Source: FEN-1297 sp964498065 | GTDB taxonomy: Bacteria > Bacteroidota > Ignavibacteria > Ignavibacteriales > Ignavibacteriaceae | Assembly: GCA_964498065.1 (NCBI GenBank) | Contig: CAZCFZ010000015.1 | Location: 1-64,000 of the forward strand | DNA length: 64,000 nucleotides | Direction of reading: 5' to 3' | In this document: piece after piece, positions 26,211 to 35,854 of the stretch | How the letters are laid out: each line of letters opens with the position of its first letter | Numbering within the stretch: position 1 is the first letter of the stretch | The notes under the pieces: generated by a model | What the model was told of the DNA's origin: nothing | The model's database searches: none | What the model saw: the letters and a program-made list of their open reading frames with translations, nothing else | Translations under genes and position numbers: made by a program

Positions 26211-28781
26211 TTAACTTGCCCAATATACAACATCTAATTCAAATGGATTTATCAGCAAATGATGATTTGGCAAAATCCTTATTGTAAAACCCTGATGTCC
26301 GCTTTTTTGACAAATAACACTACCGGAATAATCGAAATGACCATTCTTAGATTTTGGAGATTCAGCTTCCATAACTACGGTAGAGTTAAGCGTCGGATTA
26401 TCTTCATTCTCTATAGGTCCGTAATAAATCTGAACTTCAACATCTTCCGGTGTTAAACTTCCTAATTCAATTTGCGCTTTTACCGGGAATTCCTGACCAA
26501 CTAATAAACTTTTCGAACCGCCGTTAGTGTCTACATTAATTACTTTTACATTTGTCCAATTTTCTATAATTTTTTCTTTCCAGGCTGTAAGCTGTTTTCC
26601 TTCAGTCCAATCATTTTCAAGCAATAAAACTCTCTTTTCATAAGCTTCGCGGTAGTATTTTGCAAAATACTCTTGAACCATTCTATGAGTATTAAAAAAC
26701 GGTCCCAGTTTTTTCATTGAGTTTTTAATTTTAGCAATCCACCTTCTTGGAATATTATCTTCTCCCTTGGAGTAAAACAAAGGAACGATCTGCGATTCAA
26801 GAGTAGTATATAATTGTCTTGATTCAACTTCATCCTGATAGTCAGGATCAGAATACTCCTCCCCGTTTCCAATTTTCCAACCGACTTCAGGATCAAAACC
26901 CTCATCCCACCATCCGTCGAGAACGCTGAAATTTAAACCGCCGTTTGCTATTACTTTCATACCTGATGTTCCGCTTGCTTCAAACGGGCGTCTCGGATTA
27001 TTCAGCCAAATATCGCATCCTTCAACCAAATAATGGGCAACATTCATATCATAATTTTCAACAAAAACAATCCTTCTTCTAAAACGATCTTCTTTTGCAA
27101 TTTGAAAAATTTCCTGAATAAACCTTTTACCCTCTTCATCTTTCGGATGGGCTTTCCCTGCGATAATAAATTGCACAGGATGCTCTTTATTATTTACAAT
27201 GTCGGCAAGTCTATCGATATCTCTAAAAATCAAAGTTGCTCTTTTATATGTTGCAAATCTTCTGGCAAACCCTATGGTCAAGGCATTGGGGTCCAGAATT
27301 TCGGCAGCAGTTGCCAGTTCTTCTTGACTTCCACCTCTGTTTTTAATTTGTCTTTTTAAGCGGCGCCTTGCAAATGCAACTAATCTCTCTCTCCTTCTTT
27401 CATGAGTTCTCCATAACTCTTCATCAGGAATTTTATCAATCCGCTCCCATAAATTTGTAGAAGCAGGATTATCAACCCATTTCTCTCCAATGTACTGCAG
27501 TAAAAGCTGTTCCATTTCATGGGAAATGTGAGATCTTATATGAACTCCATTTGTTACAAAGCCGATAGGAATTTCATTGAAAGGTACATTTCTGAAACCC
27601 GATACCCACATTTTTTTGGAAACCTCGCCGTGAAGTTTACTTACACCGTTTATGTACCCGGCGGTGTTCATTGCCAGATGGGCCATATTAAAAACATTAG
27701 ATTCGCTGTTCTTGTATATAGTACCCAACGAATAAAATTCGTTGTCGGAAATTTTCAGTTCGTTTCTATAATAAGAACCAAAGTATTTTTCTACCAAATC
27801 ATTGGAAAAAACATCAATTCCGGCGGGTACCGGTGTATGTGTGGTAAATATATTTGAATGATAGCCCACTTCCTTTGCTTCATTAAAAGATAAACCTTCA
27901 TTTTGAATTGCATATCGCATTCTTTCCAAAGATAAAAATGCTGAATGACCTTCATTCATATGGCAGACCATAGGCTTTATACCCAACGAATGCATCGTTC
28001 TTATTCCCCCGATCCCGAGAATAATTTCTTGTTGAATTCTTGTTTCTACATTTCCGCCATATAGAGTTTCGGTTATTTTCCTATCATTTTCACTATTCTT
28101 AGTAACGTTGGTATCCAGTAAATAAAGCGGAATCCTTCCTATTTGGATTTTCCAAACTTGAAAAAATACTTCTCTCTCGGCAAGGTTTACCGAAAGCATT
28201 AAGGATTCCCCTTTCTTATCCTTAACCAGTATCATCGGCAGATTATCAAAATCATTTATTTCATAACGTTCATGCTGCCATCCATCCGAATTTAAGTACT
28301 GCTGGAAATAACCTTCTTTATATAACAATCCTAATCCAATAAGAGGAATACCTAAATCACTTGATGCTTTAAGATGATCACCGGCTAATACGCCCAAACC
28401 GCCGGAATAAGTTTGCAGGCATTCAGTTAAACCAAACTCGGCTGAAAAATAAACAATATTAAAGGAGTCTCCATAATCATAATTCTTCTTAAACCATGTT
28501 TTTTCAGTCAGATAACTTTGAAGCTTGTTATAAACTCTGTCCAGATGCGCTATAAATCCATCATCATGAGAAACTTCCATTAATCTTTCCTGGCTAATTC
28601 TACCAAGCATCATAACAGGATTATGGCTTGTATCCTCCCACAGTTCCATGTGCAATCTTCTGAATAATTCCCGTGAGTCCGGGTTCCATGACCAATGAAG
28701 GTTATAAGCAACTTCTCTTAATTTTTCCAGATTTTCAGGTAAAGACGGAACTACATTATATGTCCCTAGGAATTTAAACAT
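26211..28781 (-). CDS. glgP: Alpha-glucan (glycogen) phosphorylase, DUF3417-type
   Basis: An 856-residue GT35 phosphorylase that releases glucose-1-phosphate from glycogen or maltodextrin. The N-terminal DUF3417 domain (LREVAYNLHWSWNPDSRELF, about 15-35) marks the short bacterial/archaeal subgroup that lacks the classical allosteric N-terminus. The PLP lysine is in EASGTSGMK followed by NGGLNFSVLDGWW. A GTG at 28787 is in frame, but the ATG at 28781 has AGGAG five bases upstream and is preferred. About 120 C-terminal residues after the catalytic core form an extra beta-rich extension. It is monocistronic. Confidence 0.93.
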   Translation of the reverse strand: MFKFLGTYNVVPSLPENLEKLREVAYNLHWSWNPDSRELFRRLHMELWEDTSHNPVMMLGRISQERLMEVSHDDGFIAHLDRVYNKLQSYLTEKTWFKKNYDYGDSFNIVYFSAEFGLTECLQTYSGGLGVLAGDHLKASSDLGIPLIGLGLLYKEGYFQQYLNSDGWQHERYEINDFDNLPMILVKDKKGESLMLSVNLAEREVFFQVWKIQIGRIPLYLLDTNVTKNSENDRKITETLYGGNVETRIQQEIILGIGGIRTMHSLGIKPMVCHMNEGHSAFLSLERMRYAIQNEGLSFNEAKEVGYHSNIFTTHTPVPAGIDVFSNDLVEKYFGSYYRNELKISDNEFYSLGTIYKNSESNVFNMAHLAMNTAGYINGVSKLHGEVSKKMWVSGFRNVPFNEIPIGFVTNGVHIRSHISHEMEQLLLQYIGEKWVDNPASTNLWERIDKIPDEELWRTHERRRERLVAFARRRLKRQIKNRGGSQEELATAAEILDPNALTIGFARRFATYKRATLIFRDIDRLADIVNNKEHPVQFIIAGKAHPKDEEGKRFIQEIFQIAKEDRFRRRIVFVENYDMNVAHYLVEGCDIWLNNPRRPFEASGTSGMKVIANGGLNFSVLDGWWDEGFDPEVGWKIGNGEEYSDPDYQDEVESRQLYTTLESQIVPLFYSKGEDNIPRRWIAKIKNSMKKLGPFFNTHRMVQEYFAKYYREAYEKRVLLLENDWTEGKQLTAWKEKIIENWTNVKVINVDTNGGSKSLLVGQEFPVKAQIELGSLTPEDVEVQIYYGPIENEDNPTLNSTVVMEAESPKSKNGHFDYSGSVICQKSGHQGFTIRILPNHHLLINPFELDVVYWAS

Positions 28782-29045
28782 GAACACTCCTGATATTGTA
28801 AAATAATCTAATTTTTAAATTTCAACTTAATAATATAAACAAAGAAAAATATATGATGAAATGATTTTGTCTTAATATTTATGTCCCGGTTTGATATTTA
28901 TTTAACTAAAATTTTTTAACTTACGGAGCAAATAATAATTGTTAAATATTTCAAAACTTGATTTAACTTTATGTAAATAAACATATTGCTAAATATAAAT
29001 CAAAATGATTTTATAAGTTTAAAAATTAAAAAACATGAGGAAATT

Positions 29046-30236
29046 ATGGGCAAATTTAACTTAAAAAAGATGCAGGATATAATAGAAAAAATGAATCTTG
29101 ACGGATGGTTACTCTATGATTTTAGAGGTTCAAATGATCTGGCATTAAATATATTGGACATACCGCCTGAAACACATCTTACAAGACGATTTTATTATTT
29201 TATTCCCAAGGAAGGGACACCGACAAAAATTGTAAATGCAATAGAAGCATTTCATTTAAATCATCTGCCGGGAACGCAGCTTAAATATTCCAGTCATTCC
29301 TCCCTATCAGATCACCTGGAGCACACCCTAAAGAATATAAATAAAATAGCGATGGAATATTCACCAATGAATTCTATTCCCTATGTATCTAAAGTAGATG
29401 CAGGAACTCTGGAGCAAATAAAGTCTCACGGAGTTGAAGTTGTAACCAGCGGGGATCTAATTTCACTATTTGATGCAGTATGGACGGATGAACAATACCG
29501 TGATAATATCCCAGTTGCAAACGATTTAACAAAAATCGCAAAGGAAGCCTTTAATTTAATTAAAAATAAGACGTTAGGTGGGGTTACTTTAACTGAATAC
29601 GACGTCCAAAAATTTATTGATGGTGAAATTTCCAAAAGAAATTATATAACGGAACCTCCAATAATTGTAGGCGTTAATGAAAACAGCGGGAATCCGCATT
29701 ATGCTCCCGATAAAGATAACCATAAAGAAATAAAGAAAGATGATTTCGTATTAATTGACCTTTGGGCTAAAATAAACAAAGAAAACGGGGTTTATGCTGA
29801 TATAACATGGACAGGTTACATGGGAGACACTGTCCCGGAAAAATATGTTAAAATTTTTAATATCGTTGCAGAAGCACGCGATGCAGCTTTCAATTTTGTG
29901 GCAGATAGATTTAAACAAGGCAAAGAAGTAAGAGGTTACGAAGTTGACGATGTAACTAGAAATGTTATTACCAAAGCAGGCTACGGTGAATATTTCTTTC
30001 ACAGGACTGGGCACTCAATCACTAACGAAATTCATGGAAGCGGCGCACATATGGATGATTATGAAACCAGGGATGAAAGATTATTATTACCTTCAACATC
30101 CTTTTCTATAGAACCGGGAATTTATCAGCCTGAATTCGGAGTTAGATCCGAAATTGATGTTTTTATTAAACCCAACGGTGAAGTAATTGCTACAGGAGGT
30201 GAAAGACAAAAAGAAATAATTCCGATATTGAAATAA
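29046..30236 (+). CDS. M24-family metallopeptidase (Xaa-Pro aminopeptidase-like)
   Basis: A 396-residue protein with a creatinase-like N-terminal domain and a C-terminal pita-bread M24 domain. Metal ligands can be placed: LIDLWAK, ADITWTGY, the histidine of GHSITNEIHG, and glutamates in SIEPGIY and VRSEIDV. It probably cleaves Xaa-Pro dipeptides, but related M24 proteins hydrolyse other substrates. The frame is open from a TTG at 28986, but the ATG at 29046 has GAGGAAATT before it. A bidirectional terminator follows. Confidence 0.88.
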   Translation: MGKFNLKKMQDIIEKMNLDGWLLYDFRGSNDLALNILDIPPETHLTRRFYYFIPKEGTPTKIVNAIEAFHLNHLPGTQLKYSSHSSLSDHLEHTLKNINKIAMEYSPMNSIPYVSKVDAGTLEQIKSHGVEVVTSGDLISLFDAVWTDEQYRDNIPVANDLTKIAKEAFNLIKNKTLGGVTLTEYDVQKFIDGEISKRNYITEPPIIVGVNENSGNPHYAPDKDNHKEIKKDDFVLIDLWAKINKENGVYADITWTGYMGDTVPEKYVKIFNIVAEARDAAFNFVADRFKQGKEVRGYEVDDVTRNVITKAGYGEYFFHRTGHSITNEIHGSGAHMDDYETRDERLLLPSTSFSIEPGIYQPEFGVRSEIDVFIKPNGEVIATGGERQKEIIPILK

Positions 30237-30249
30237 ACTAATAAATAGG

Positions 30250-30290
30250 AAAGCTTTAAGTTATATGAGCTTAAAGCTTTTCATTTTTAT
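30250..30290. terminator. Bidirectional terminator between M24 peptidase and respiratory operon
   Basis: A perfect 11-bp stem (AAAGCTTTAAG with CTTAAAGCTTT) and a nine-base loop lie between two convergent genes. A T-rich tail follows on the plus strand. It can end both the peptidase transcript and the long respiratory operon. Confidence 0.85.
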
Positions 30291-30303
30291 AACGCTCACA
30301 CCT

Positions 30304-31647
30304 TTATTCGTATTTTTTAACTTCTTTTAGAATATAAGTAGCAACAGCTCTGGCCTGCACAGGATTCAATCCGGGATTCGGCATTGGCGGATAACCGGGA
30401 TTATTTTGTTTAGGATTTAAAATAAATGTCACAAGCTTATCAACATTACCCTTATATTTAGGCAGAGTTTGTTCGTAAGGAGGACCAACGACTTTATGAT
30501 CAAAACTATGACATGCCGAACAGATATTTTTATAAATTGCTTCGCCGCTTACTTTGGGTGCGTTACTCTCTCCTGTTAGCTTTTCCATAACTTGAGTAAA
30601 ATTAGCGCTTAAAATCTCATTTTGTTTTTGCGTGGCATTACCCATAGCTAATTGATCTTTAATTATAATGGCCATAAGGGTAAACAGAATCGTAAAGAAT
30701 AAATAACCGCTGTGTTTTACAGTTGATGTTTTAAACATTACATAAAGGTAATGATACGCCAGAAATAGAAGCAGCAATGCAATAGTTGTAAAAATAAAAA
30801 CCGAATAAGATAGAGCTTGATTAGGAAGTACCGCTACATTAACCCACAAAAAGATTGGCAACAGCAATGCACCGATGGCCGTTACAGAAATAGAGATGTT
30901 TTTTACAAATTCCGAGTAGGCTTCATCAAGGTTTGGCTTACCTCCATCCCAATAAAAGAATTTAAATAATATTACTACTCCGGTAAATGCAGCCGAACCA
31001 AGCAAAAATGTGATAAATCTAAAAATTACATCTAAAGAGAACATTGTGGATAGAATTCCATGTGAATTCCATTTTGCAGGAAAACCCGCTATTGTTACTC
31101 CTGCAACAAAAAGCCATAACCCTATAAAAAGAAATAGTAATCCGAAATTTCCAGTACTCGAACTAATACTTATGCTTTTTTCACGATACCTATGTAATTC
31201 TTCTTCAACAGAATCATCATCTGTGTGAATATTTTTAATTGAATCAAATAAACGACTGAATGAAAATGAATACCTATAAGTATAAATTAAAATTAGTCCG
31301 AACGTAATTATCAGTAGTGAAACAAATAAAAAACTAACAGTTGATAGATTAGCATCATGGAATAATTGGACAAAAATAAAAATCGATGTAATTAAAGTTA
31401 AAATTCCCAATACTATTCCCATGCTTGTATTTATAGTAACCGTTTCAATAACATCTTTTGCAAACCGGATAAACAGATGGTTACTTTCTTTTAATCCTTT
31501 TCTTTTATAAATAAGAGAAAGTACAGTTCCTCCAAGAACCATACTCGAATAAGGAATAAATAGGAAGAAAATAAGCATGGCAATATAGTGCAATAAAGCG
31601 ATATGTTCTGGAGATAATGGTATAACTAATTTATCAAGAAAATTCAT
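30304..31647 (-). CDS. Multi-span membrane protein with C-terminal cytochrome c domain
   Basis: A 447-residue protein with about nine hydrophobic segments over residues 15-345 and a single class I cytochrome c domain at the C-terminus. Heme attachment is NICSACHSF and the likely axial methionine lies in YPPMPNPGL. I do not recognise the membrane part as a known oxidase or quinol-binding family. It is the last gene of the respiratory operon, 26 bases after ctaB. It may anchor the cytochrome c that feeds electrons to the oxidase, whose subunit II lacks a heme c domain. The role is inferred from position. Confidence 0.75.
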   Translation of the reverse strand: MNFLDKLVIPLSPEHIALLHYIAMLIFFLFIPYSSMVLGGTVLSLIYKRKGLKESNHLFIRFAKDVIETVTINTSMGIVLGILTLITSIFIFVQLFHDANLSTVSFLFVSLLIITFGLILIYTYRYSFSFSRLFDSIKNIHTDDDSVEEELHRYREKSISISSSTGNFGLLFLFIGLWLFVAGVTIAGFPAKWNSHGILSTMFSLDVIFRFITFLLGSAAFTGVVILFKFFYWDGGKPNLDEAYSEFVKNISISVTAIGALLLPIFLWVNVAVLPNQALSYSVFIFTTIALLLLFLAYHYLYVMFKTSTVKHSGYLFFTILFTLMAIIIKDQLAMGNATQKQNEILSANFTQVMEKLTGESNAPKVSGEAIYKNICSACHSFDHKVVGPPYEQTLPKYKGNVDKLVTFILNPKQNNPGYPPMPNPGLNPVQARAVATYILKEVKKYE

Positions 31648-31673
31648 TTATGTTCTCACTTTTACTATTTAAG

Positions 31674-32588
31674 TTAAATAATCAGTTTATCGATTGATAA
31701 AAGGACAACGACCAGAATTGCGAATATGTTGATATCTTTAAATGCAAACCTGAACCAAATTTTTTCTTTATCTGATTTTAAGAGCTTTAGTGAATTCCAC
31801 GACAGCCAAAGACCGGAAATCAGTATGCTAAAATCTATCAATACATTATGTACAATGCCGAAGAGTGGTATTAACATGCTTGTTACAAATGTTGCTATGA
31901 TCCACATAAAAGTAATTCGCGCCAATTGATCCGTATTAAATATTTGAGTAAGTGTTGGAAACCCGGCTTGTTCATAATCTTTCCCAAAAACAAGAAGCAG
32001 AAGCCAGAAATGCGGTATCTGCCATATAAAAAAGAAAAAAGCAAGTATAATAATTTGAGGATCAGCCAGACTTCCGCCAGCTGCAACCCAGCCAACCATT
32101 GGGGGTAAAGCTCCAACTAACGATCCGGGAATTATAGCTAATGCATTTTTTCTTTTTAAAGGTGTGTATATTCCGTTGTACCAAATCAAGTTTAAAAGTC
32201 CTAGTCCCAATGCAAGCAATCCGGAACCGACAAAAAGCACTATTCCGCCTAAACCGACTAAAATTAAAGCAAGCAAAAGAGCATTTCCCGGTGAAATTTT
32301 TCCGGAAGGTATCGGACGGTTTTTTGTCCTTTTCATTAATGCATCCGTATCACGTTCCTGGAAATGATTTATTACTGCCGAACCTGATGAAAGCAATAAT
32401 ATTCCAATAGCAGGAGCGATCAAAGCAGTCGTAATTTTTTCAGCAAAACAGATAAATCCGAAAACAGTAGTTAGAGTAACGAATGTAGTTATCCTAATCT
32501 TAGTAAGCTCTGCAACAATCGAAAGTTTATTTCTAAGATCAAATGGAATAAATTTTAATTCTGATTTTTTAATTAATAATGAATTCAT
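31674..32588 (-). CDS. ctaB: Protoheme IX farnesyltransferase (heme O synthase)
   Basis: A 304-residue UbiA-family prenyltransferase that converts heme B to heme O, the first step toward heme A for the oxidase. It has the typical NHFQERDTDALMKRTKNRP motif (Asp-rich prenyl-diphosphate/Mg site) and WYNGIYTPLKRKN, with about eight membrane helices. The frame extends upstream into the subunit II gene, but the ATG at 32588, one base after that gene's stop, gives the normal family length. No heme A synthase (ctaA) lies in this window. Confidence 0.95.
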   Translation of the reverse strand: MNSLLIKKSELKFIPFDLRNKLSIVAELTKIRITTFVTLTTVFGFICFAEKITTALIAPAIGILLLSSGSAVINHFQERDTDALMKRTKNRPIPSGKISPGNALLLALILVGLGGIVLFVGSGLLALGLGLLNLIWYNGIYTPLKRKNALAIIPGSLVGALPPMVGWVAAGGSLADPQIIILAFFFFIWQIPHFWLLLLVFGKDYEQAGFPTLTQIFNTDQLARITFMWIIATFVTSMLIPLFGIVHNVLIDFSILISGLWLSWNSLKLLKSDKEKIWFRFAFKDINIFAILVVVLLSIDKLII

Positions 32589-32589
32589 C

Positions 32590-33246
32590 TTACATATTAC
32601 TTGTGGAATTTGAATTATCCGTGTCGTCTTTATCCTGTTTAGCCTTTTGTTTTGCCATCCAGGCCTTATATTGGTCGACAGGCATAACAACAACAGCACT
32701 GTACATATATGAATGTCTCAAGCCGCAATACTCAGCACAAAAGACATCATAGGTGCCTACGTGAGTTGCCTTAAACCAGGCAAAATTCGTTCTTCCCGGA
32801 ATAACATCCTTCTTTGTTTTAAATGCCGGTACATAAAAAGAATGATCTACATCTCTTGAATGCAACAAAACCTTTACCGGCTTATTAAGCGGTACAAACA
32901 AAGTATCTGTTTCCACTCCGTTTGCATACTTAAAAGACCATTTCCACATTTGAGCATAGACATCTACAACCATTGCGTCTTTAGGTACATCTACCATTTG
33001 TTCGTATCCGGTCCATCCCAGCCAGAACATTATAAGGACTAACAAAGTTGGAATTACAGTCCAGGTTATTTCCAATGGAACACTGCCGTGTATATTCTTT
33101 GCTTTTTTATTACGCTTACTGTTATATTTGAAGACAAATACAAGCATTAAAACAGTTATTAATACAAGAAAGAAAACACATACGGCGACTATAAAATAGA
33201 AGGTACTATCAACAGATTGTACAAAATTAGATGCGAATGCAAACAT
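32590..33246 (-). CDS. coxB: Cytochrome c oxidase subunit II (CuA subunit)
   Basis: A 218-residue subunit II: two N-terminal membrane helices (about 16-40 and 60-82) and a periplasmic cupredoxin domain. CuA ligands are complete: His135 in DVDHSFYVP, then CAEYCGLRHSYM supplying Cys170, Cys174, His178 and Met181. There is no C-terminal heme c domain, unlike the caa3 oxidases to which A2-type enzymes often belong. The subunit II gene comes after I, III and IV, an unusual order. Electrons presumably reach CuA from a separately encoded cytochrome c in this operon. Confidence 0.96.
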   Translation of the reverse strand: MFAFASNFVQSVDSTFYFIVAVCVFFLVLITVLMLVFVFKYNSKRNKKAKNIHGSVPLEITWTVIPTLLVLIMFWLGWTGYEQMVDVPKDAMVVDVYAQMWKWSFKYANGVETDTLFVPLNKPVKVLLHSRDVDHSFYVPAFKTKKDVIPGRTNFAWFKATHVGTYDVFCAEYCGLRHSYMYSAVVVMPVDQYKAWMAKQKAKQDKDDTDNSNSTSNM

Positions 33247-33252
33247 ATTTTT

Positions 33253-33552
33253 TCACCTTACATAAAAAGAATAATCGGTAAACAAAAGAGTAAATGAAAT
33301 AGTCAGAAACAACAATGCAACAAAAACGAATACTTTAAAAGCTTTCTGTTCCATCTTAAGATGCATAAATTCAGTAAGGACCAGATAAGATTTTGCCATG
33401 GCAATAACAATTGCAACAACAACACTCAGCTTCCCAAAGTTAATGCCTGCAACAGCTGCAGTTAAACCGGTTAACGTAATCAATGCAAGCCATACTAAGA
33501 AATAAATGCTGTAGCTATGTGTATGTTCTTTATGTGTTATATTTTTTTCCAT
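33253..33552 (-). CDS. Cytochrome c oxidase subunit IV family protein
   Basis: A 99-residue protein with three membrane helices, matching the small bacterial subunit IV (caa3/cox IV) family. The family features YFLVWLALITLTGLTAAVAG and VIAMAKSYLVLTEFMHLK are visible. It is thought to stabilise the oxidase core. It lies eight bases after subunit III and six before subunit II. The assignment rests on size, topology and position as well as motif. Confidence 0.88.
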   Translation of the reverse strand: MEKNITHKEHTHSYSIYFLVWLALITLTGLTAAVAGINFGKLSVVVAIVIAMAKSYLVLTEFMHLKMEQKAFKVFVFVALLFLTISFTLLFTDYSFYVR

Positions 33553-33560
33553 TTATTACC

Positions 33561-34181
33561 TCAAGTGATAAGATAGAATAACGGGAATAAGAAAATCCAA
33601 ATTATATCCACTAAGTGCCAGTATAATCCGGCAGCTTCAAGTTTAACATAATTATCTTTATTAATTACTCCTTTAATAGTAAAACGAAGCATAAAAGCAA
33701 TCACTGTCATTCCAACTAATACGTGAATACCATGCAGCCCCACCATAGAGTAATAAAGACCAAAGTAAAGTATTTGCCCTTGCGGTTTACTTTGTAATAC
33801 TGCTGAGCCGGGAAAATTCCCTTCTCTGAATTCAGCGCTCCATTCTAAAAATTTATTCACCATAAAAGCAGCACCGAAAAGGATTGTGGTAATCTGGAGA
33901 CAAATCGATAAAATCTTTTTACCTCTTTGAATTGCCGCAATTGCAAGAGCCATGGTTAAACTGCTTGTCAAGAGAATTATAGTATTCATCGTACCGAAAA
34001 AAGTATTCATTTCTTTTGAAGCAATACTAAATGCATGGGGGTGCATAAACCGGTACACCGAATAAATTAGGAATAATCCTCCAAATAACAGTAGTTCCGA
34101 GAATAGGAAAAGCCACATCCCCATTCTGCTGCGAATATCATCTCTATGTACGTGTTCTTCTACGTGTTCCTGGGTACTCAA
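33561..34181 (-). CDS. coxC: Cytochrome c oxidase subunit III
   Basis: A 206-residue subunit III with five membrane helices, the short form found in caa3-type and quinol oxidases. Diagnostic stretches include MGMWLFLFSELLLFGGLF near residue 20, GLHGIHVLVGM and YWHLVDIIWIFLFPLFYL at the end. It stabilises the catalytic core and has no redox centre. Its start overlaps the subunit I stop by four bases, indicating coupled translation. Confidence 0.95.
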   Translation of the reverse strand: MSTQEHVEEHVHRDDIRSRMGMWLFLFSELLLFGGLFLIYSVYRFMHPHAFSIASKEMNTFFGTMNTIILLTSSLTMALAIAAIQRGKKILSICLQITTILFGAAFMVNKFLEWSAEFREGNFPGSAVLQSKPQGQILYFGLYYSMVGLHGIHVLVGMTVIAFMLRFTIKGVINKDNYVKLEAAGLYWHLVDIIWIFLFPLFYLIT

Positions 34182-35839
34182 TTTACCTCCTCCTCTACAG
34201 TAGTAAGTTCATTTTGCTTATATTCATAAGGACCATCAATTATATTCGGAATATCTTCAAAGTTTTCCGTTGTCGGCGGTGTTTGTATCTGCCATTCAAG
34301 AGTTTCACCTCCCCAGATATTATTTTCCGTAACTTTCTTTCCTCTAACTAATGACATTAATAAATTAAATAACATTGTAAAAAGACCAATCACCAATATC
34401 CATGAACCGACTGTAGAGATAACATGATAAAGCTGGAACTGGGGTAAATAATGATATGATCTTCTCGGCATGCCCATCCATCCTAATATAAAGAATGGAA
34501 AGTATGTTATGTTAAAACCTATAAATATATTCCAGAAGGCAAATTTGGCAACCTTTTTATTATACATTCTGCCGAACATTTTAGGCAGCCAATAATGGAG
34601 GGCAGCAAAAAGTGCTATACCGGTTCCTCCAAAAACCACATAATGTATATGACCTACTATGAAATAAGTGTCTGTTAAATATATATCTACATTAAGAGCT
34701 CCTTGTATAACTCCTGTTAAACCGCCAATTGAAAAAAGGAATATGAATGCAAGGCTATATAATAAAGGTGCTTCAAGTTTAATTGATCCCTTATATAATG
34801 TTGCCGTCCAGTTAAATACTTTAATAGCACTGGGTATAGCAACTAAAAACGTCAATAATGAAAAGACAAACTCAGACGTATTACTCATTCCGGTAGCAAA
34901 CATATGATGCCCCCAAACCAAGGAGCCGAATAAAGCAATGGCTAAACTTGAAAATGCTATAAATTTATAACCAAAAATTGTCCGCTGCGAGAATACCGGA
35001 ATTATTTCGGATATTACTCCCATGGCAGGAACTATAATTATATATACCGCCGGGTGAGAATACATCCAAAACATATGCTGGAATAATAACGGATCACCCC
35101 CAAGTGTCGGATCAAATATTCCGACATGAAAGACTCTTTCAACAACAACCATCAACAGAGTAATTCCAACAATAGGAGTAACAATAACCTGGATCCAGGA
35201 GGTTGCATATAATGACCATGCAAAGAGCGGCATTTTAAACCAGCCCATTCCAGGCGCTCTCATACGATGAATTGTCGTTAAGAAATTAAGTCCGGTTAAA
35301 ATTGAGGAGAAACCCAGGATAAAAACCGCAGACAATGTAAAGATCATATTTGTTCCGGTTCTTACACTGTAAGGGATGTAGAATGTCCAGCCGGTATCTG
35401 CTGCGCCGCCAGGTAATATAATCGAAAGAAGAATTAATGTACCGCCGGTTATATAAAGATACCAGGAAAGTAAATTTAATCTTGGGAAGGCTACATCTTT
35501 AGCACCAAGCATAATTGGTAAAAAGAAATTCCCGAAGACAGCAGGAATTACAGGAATAACTACAATGAAAATCATTATAACTCCGTGAAGAGTAAAGAAT
35601 TCATTGTATGCCTGCGGACCAACTATTGTACCTTGCGGTGTTAACAACTCAAGGCGAATTAAAAATCCAAGAGTAACACCCACAGCAAAAAAACTTATGA
35701 TTGCAATTAGATATAAAATTCCAATCCTTTTATGATCTGTAGATAAAAGCCACGCCCAAATGCCTTTATGTTTGCCTTCATACTCCAGATAACTGGGACT
35801 GTGTCCGTTATGACTAATTGCTAATGTATCACTTGACAT
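34178..35839 (-). CDS. coxA: Cytochrome c oxidase subunit I, A2-type heme-copper oxidase
   Basis: A 553-residue subunit I, the proton-pumping catalytic core that reduces oxygen at heme a3-CuB. Visible ligands are His85 (low-spin heme), His262 with the cross-linked Tyr266, His311/His312 for CuB, and the HIHYV histidines. At the end of the D-channel the motif is YSHPAVY (260-266) instead of GHPEVY: the glutamate is absent and the Tyr-Ser pair that defines subfamily A2 is present. The gene follows two SCO copper chaperones by 15 bases. Confidence 0.97.
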   Translation of the reverse strand: MSSDTLAISHNGHSPSYLEYEGKHKGIWAWLLSTDHKRIGILYLIAIISFFAVGVTLGFLIRLELLTPQGTIVGPQAYNEFFTLHGVIMIFIVVIPVIPAVFGNFFLPIMLGAKDVAFPRLNLLSWYLYITGGTLILLSIILPGGAADTGWTFYIPYSVRTGTNMIFTLSAVFILGFSSILTGLNFLTTIHRMRAPGMGWFKMPLFAWSLYATSWIQVIVTPIVGITLLMVVVERVFHVGIFDPTLGGDPLLFQHMFWMYSHPAVYIIIVPAMGVISEIIPVFSQRTIFGYKFIAFSSLAIALFGSLVWGHHMFATGMSNTSEFVFSLLTFLVAIPSAIKVFNWTATLYKGSIKLEAPLLYSLAFIFLFSIGGLTGVIQGALNVDIYLTDTYFIVGHIHYVVFGGTGIALFAALHYWLPKMFGRMYNKKVAKFAFWNIFIGFNITYFPFFILGWMGMPRRSYHYLPQFQLYHVISTVGSWILVIGLFTMLFNLLMSLVRGKKVTENNIWGGETLEWQIQTPPTTENFEDIPNIIDGPYEYKQNELTTVEEEVN

Positions 35840-35854
35840 AAATGTTTACCTCAA

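Noticed and set aside
27519..27857. Plus-strand open frame of 112 codons opposite glycogen phosphorylase
   Set aside because: It is antisense to conserved catalytic-domain sequence and has no recognisable features.
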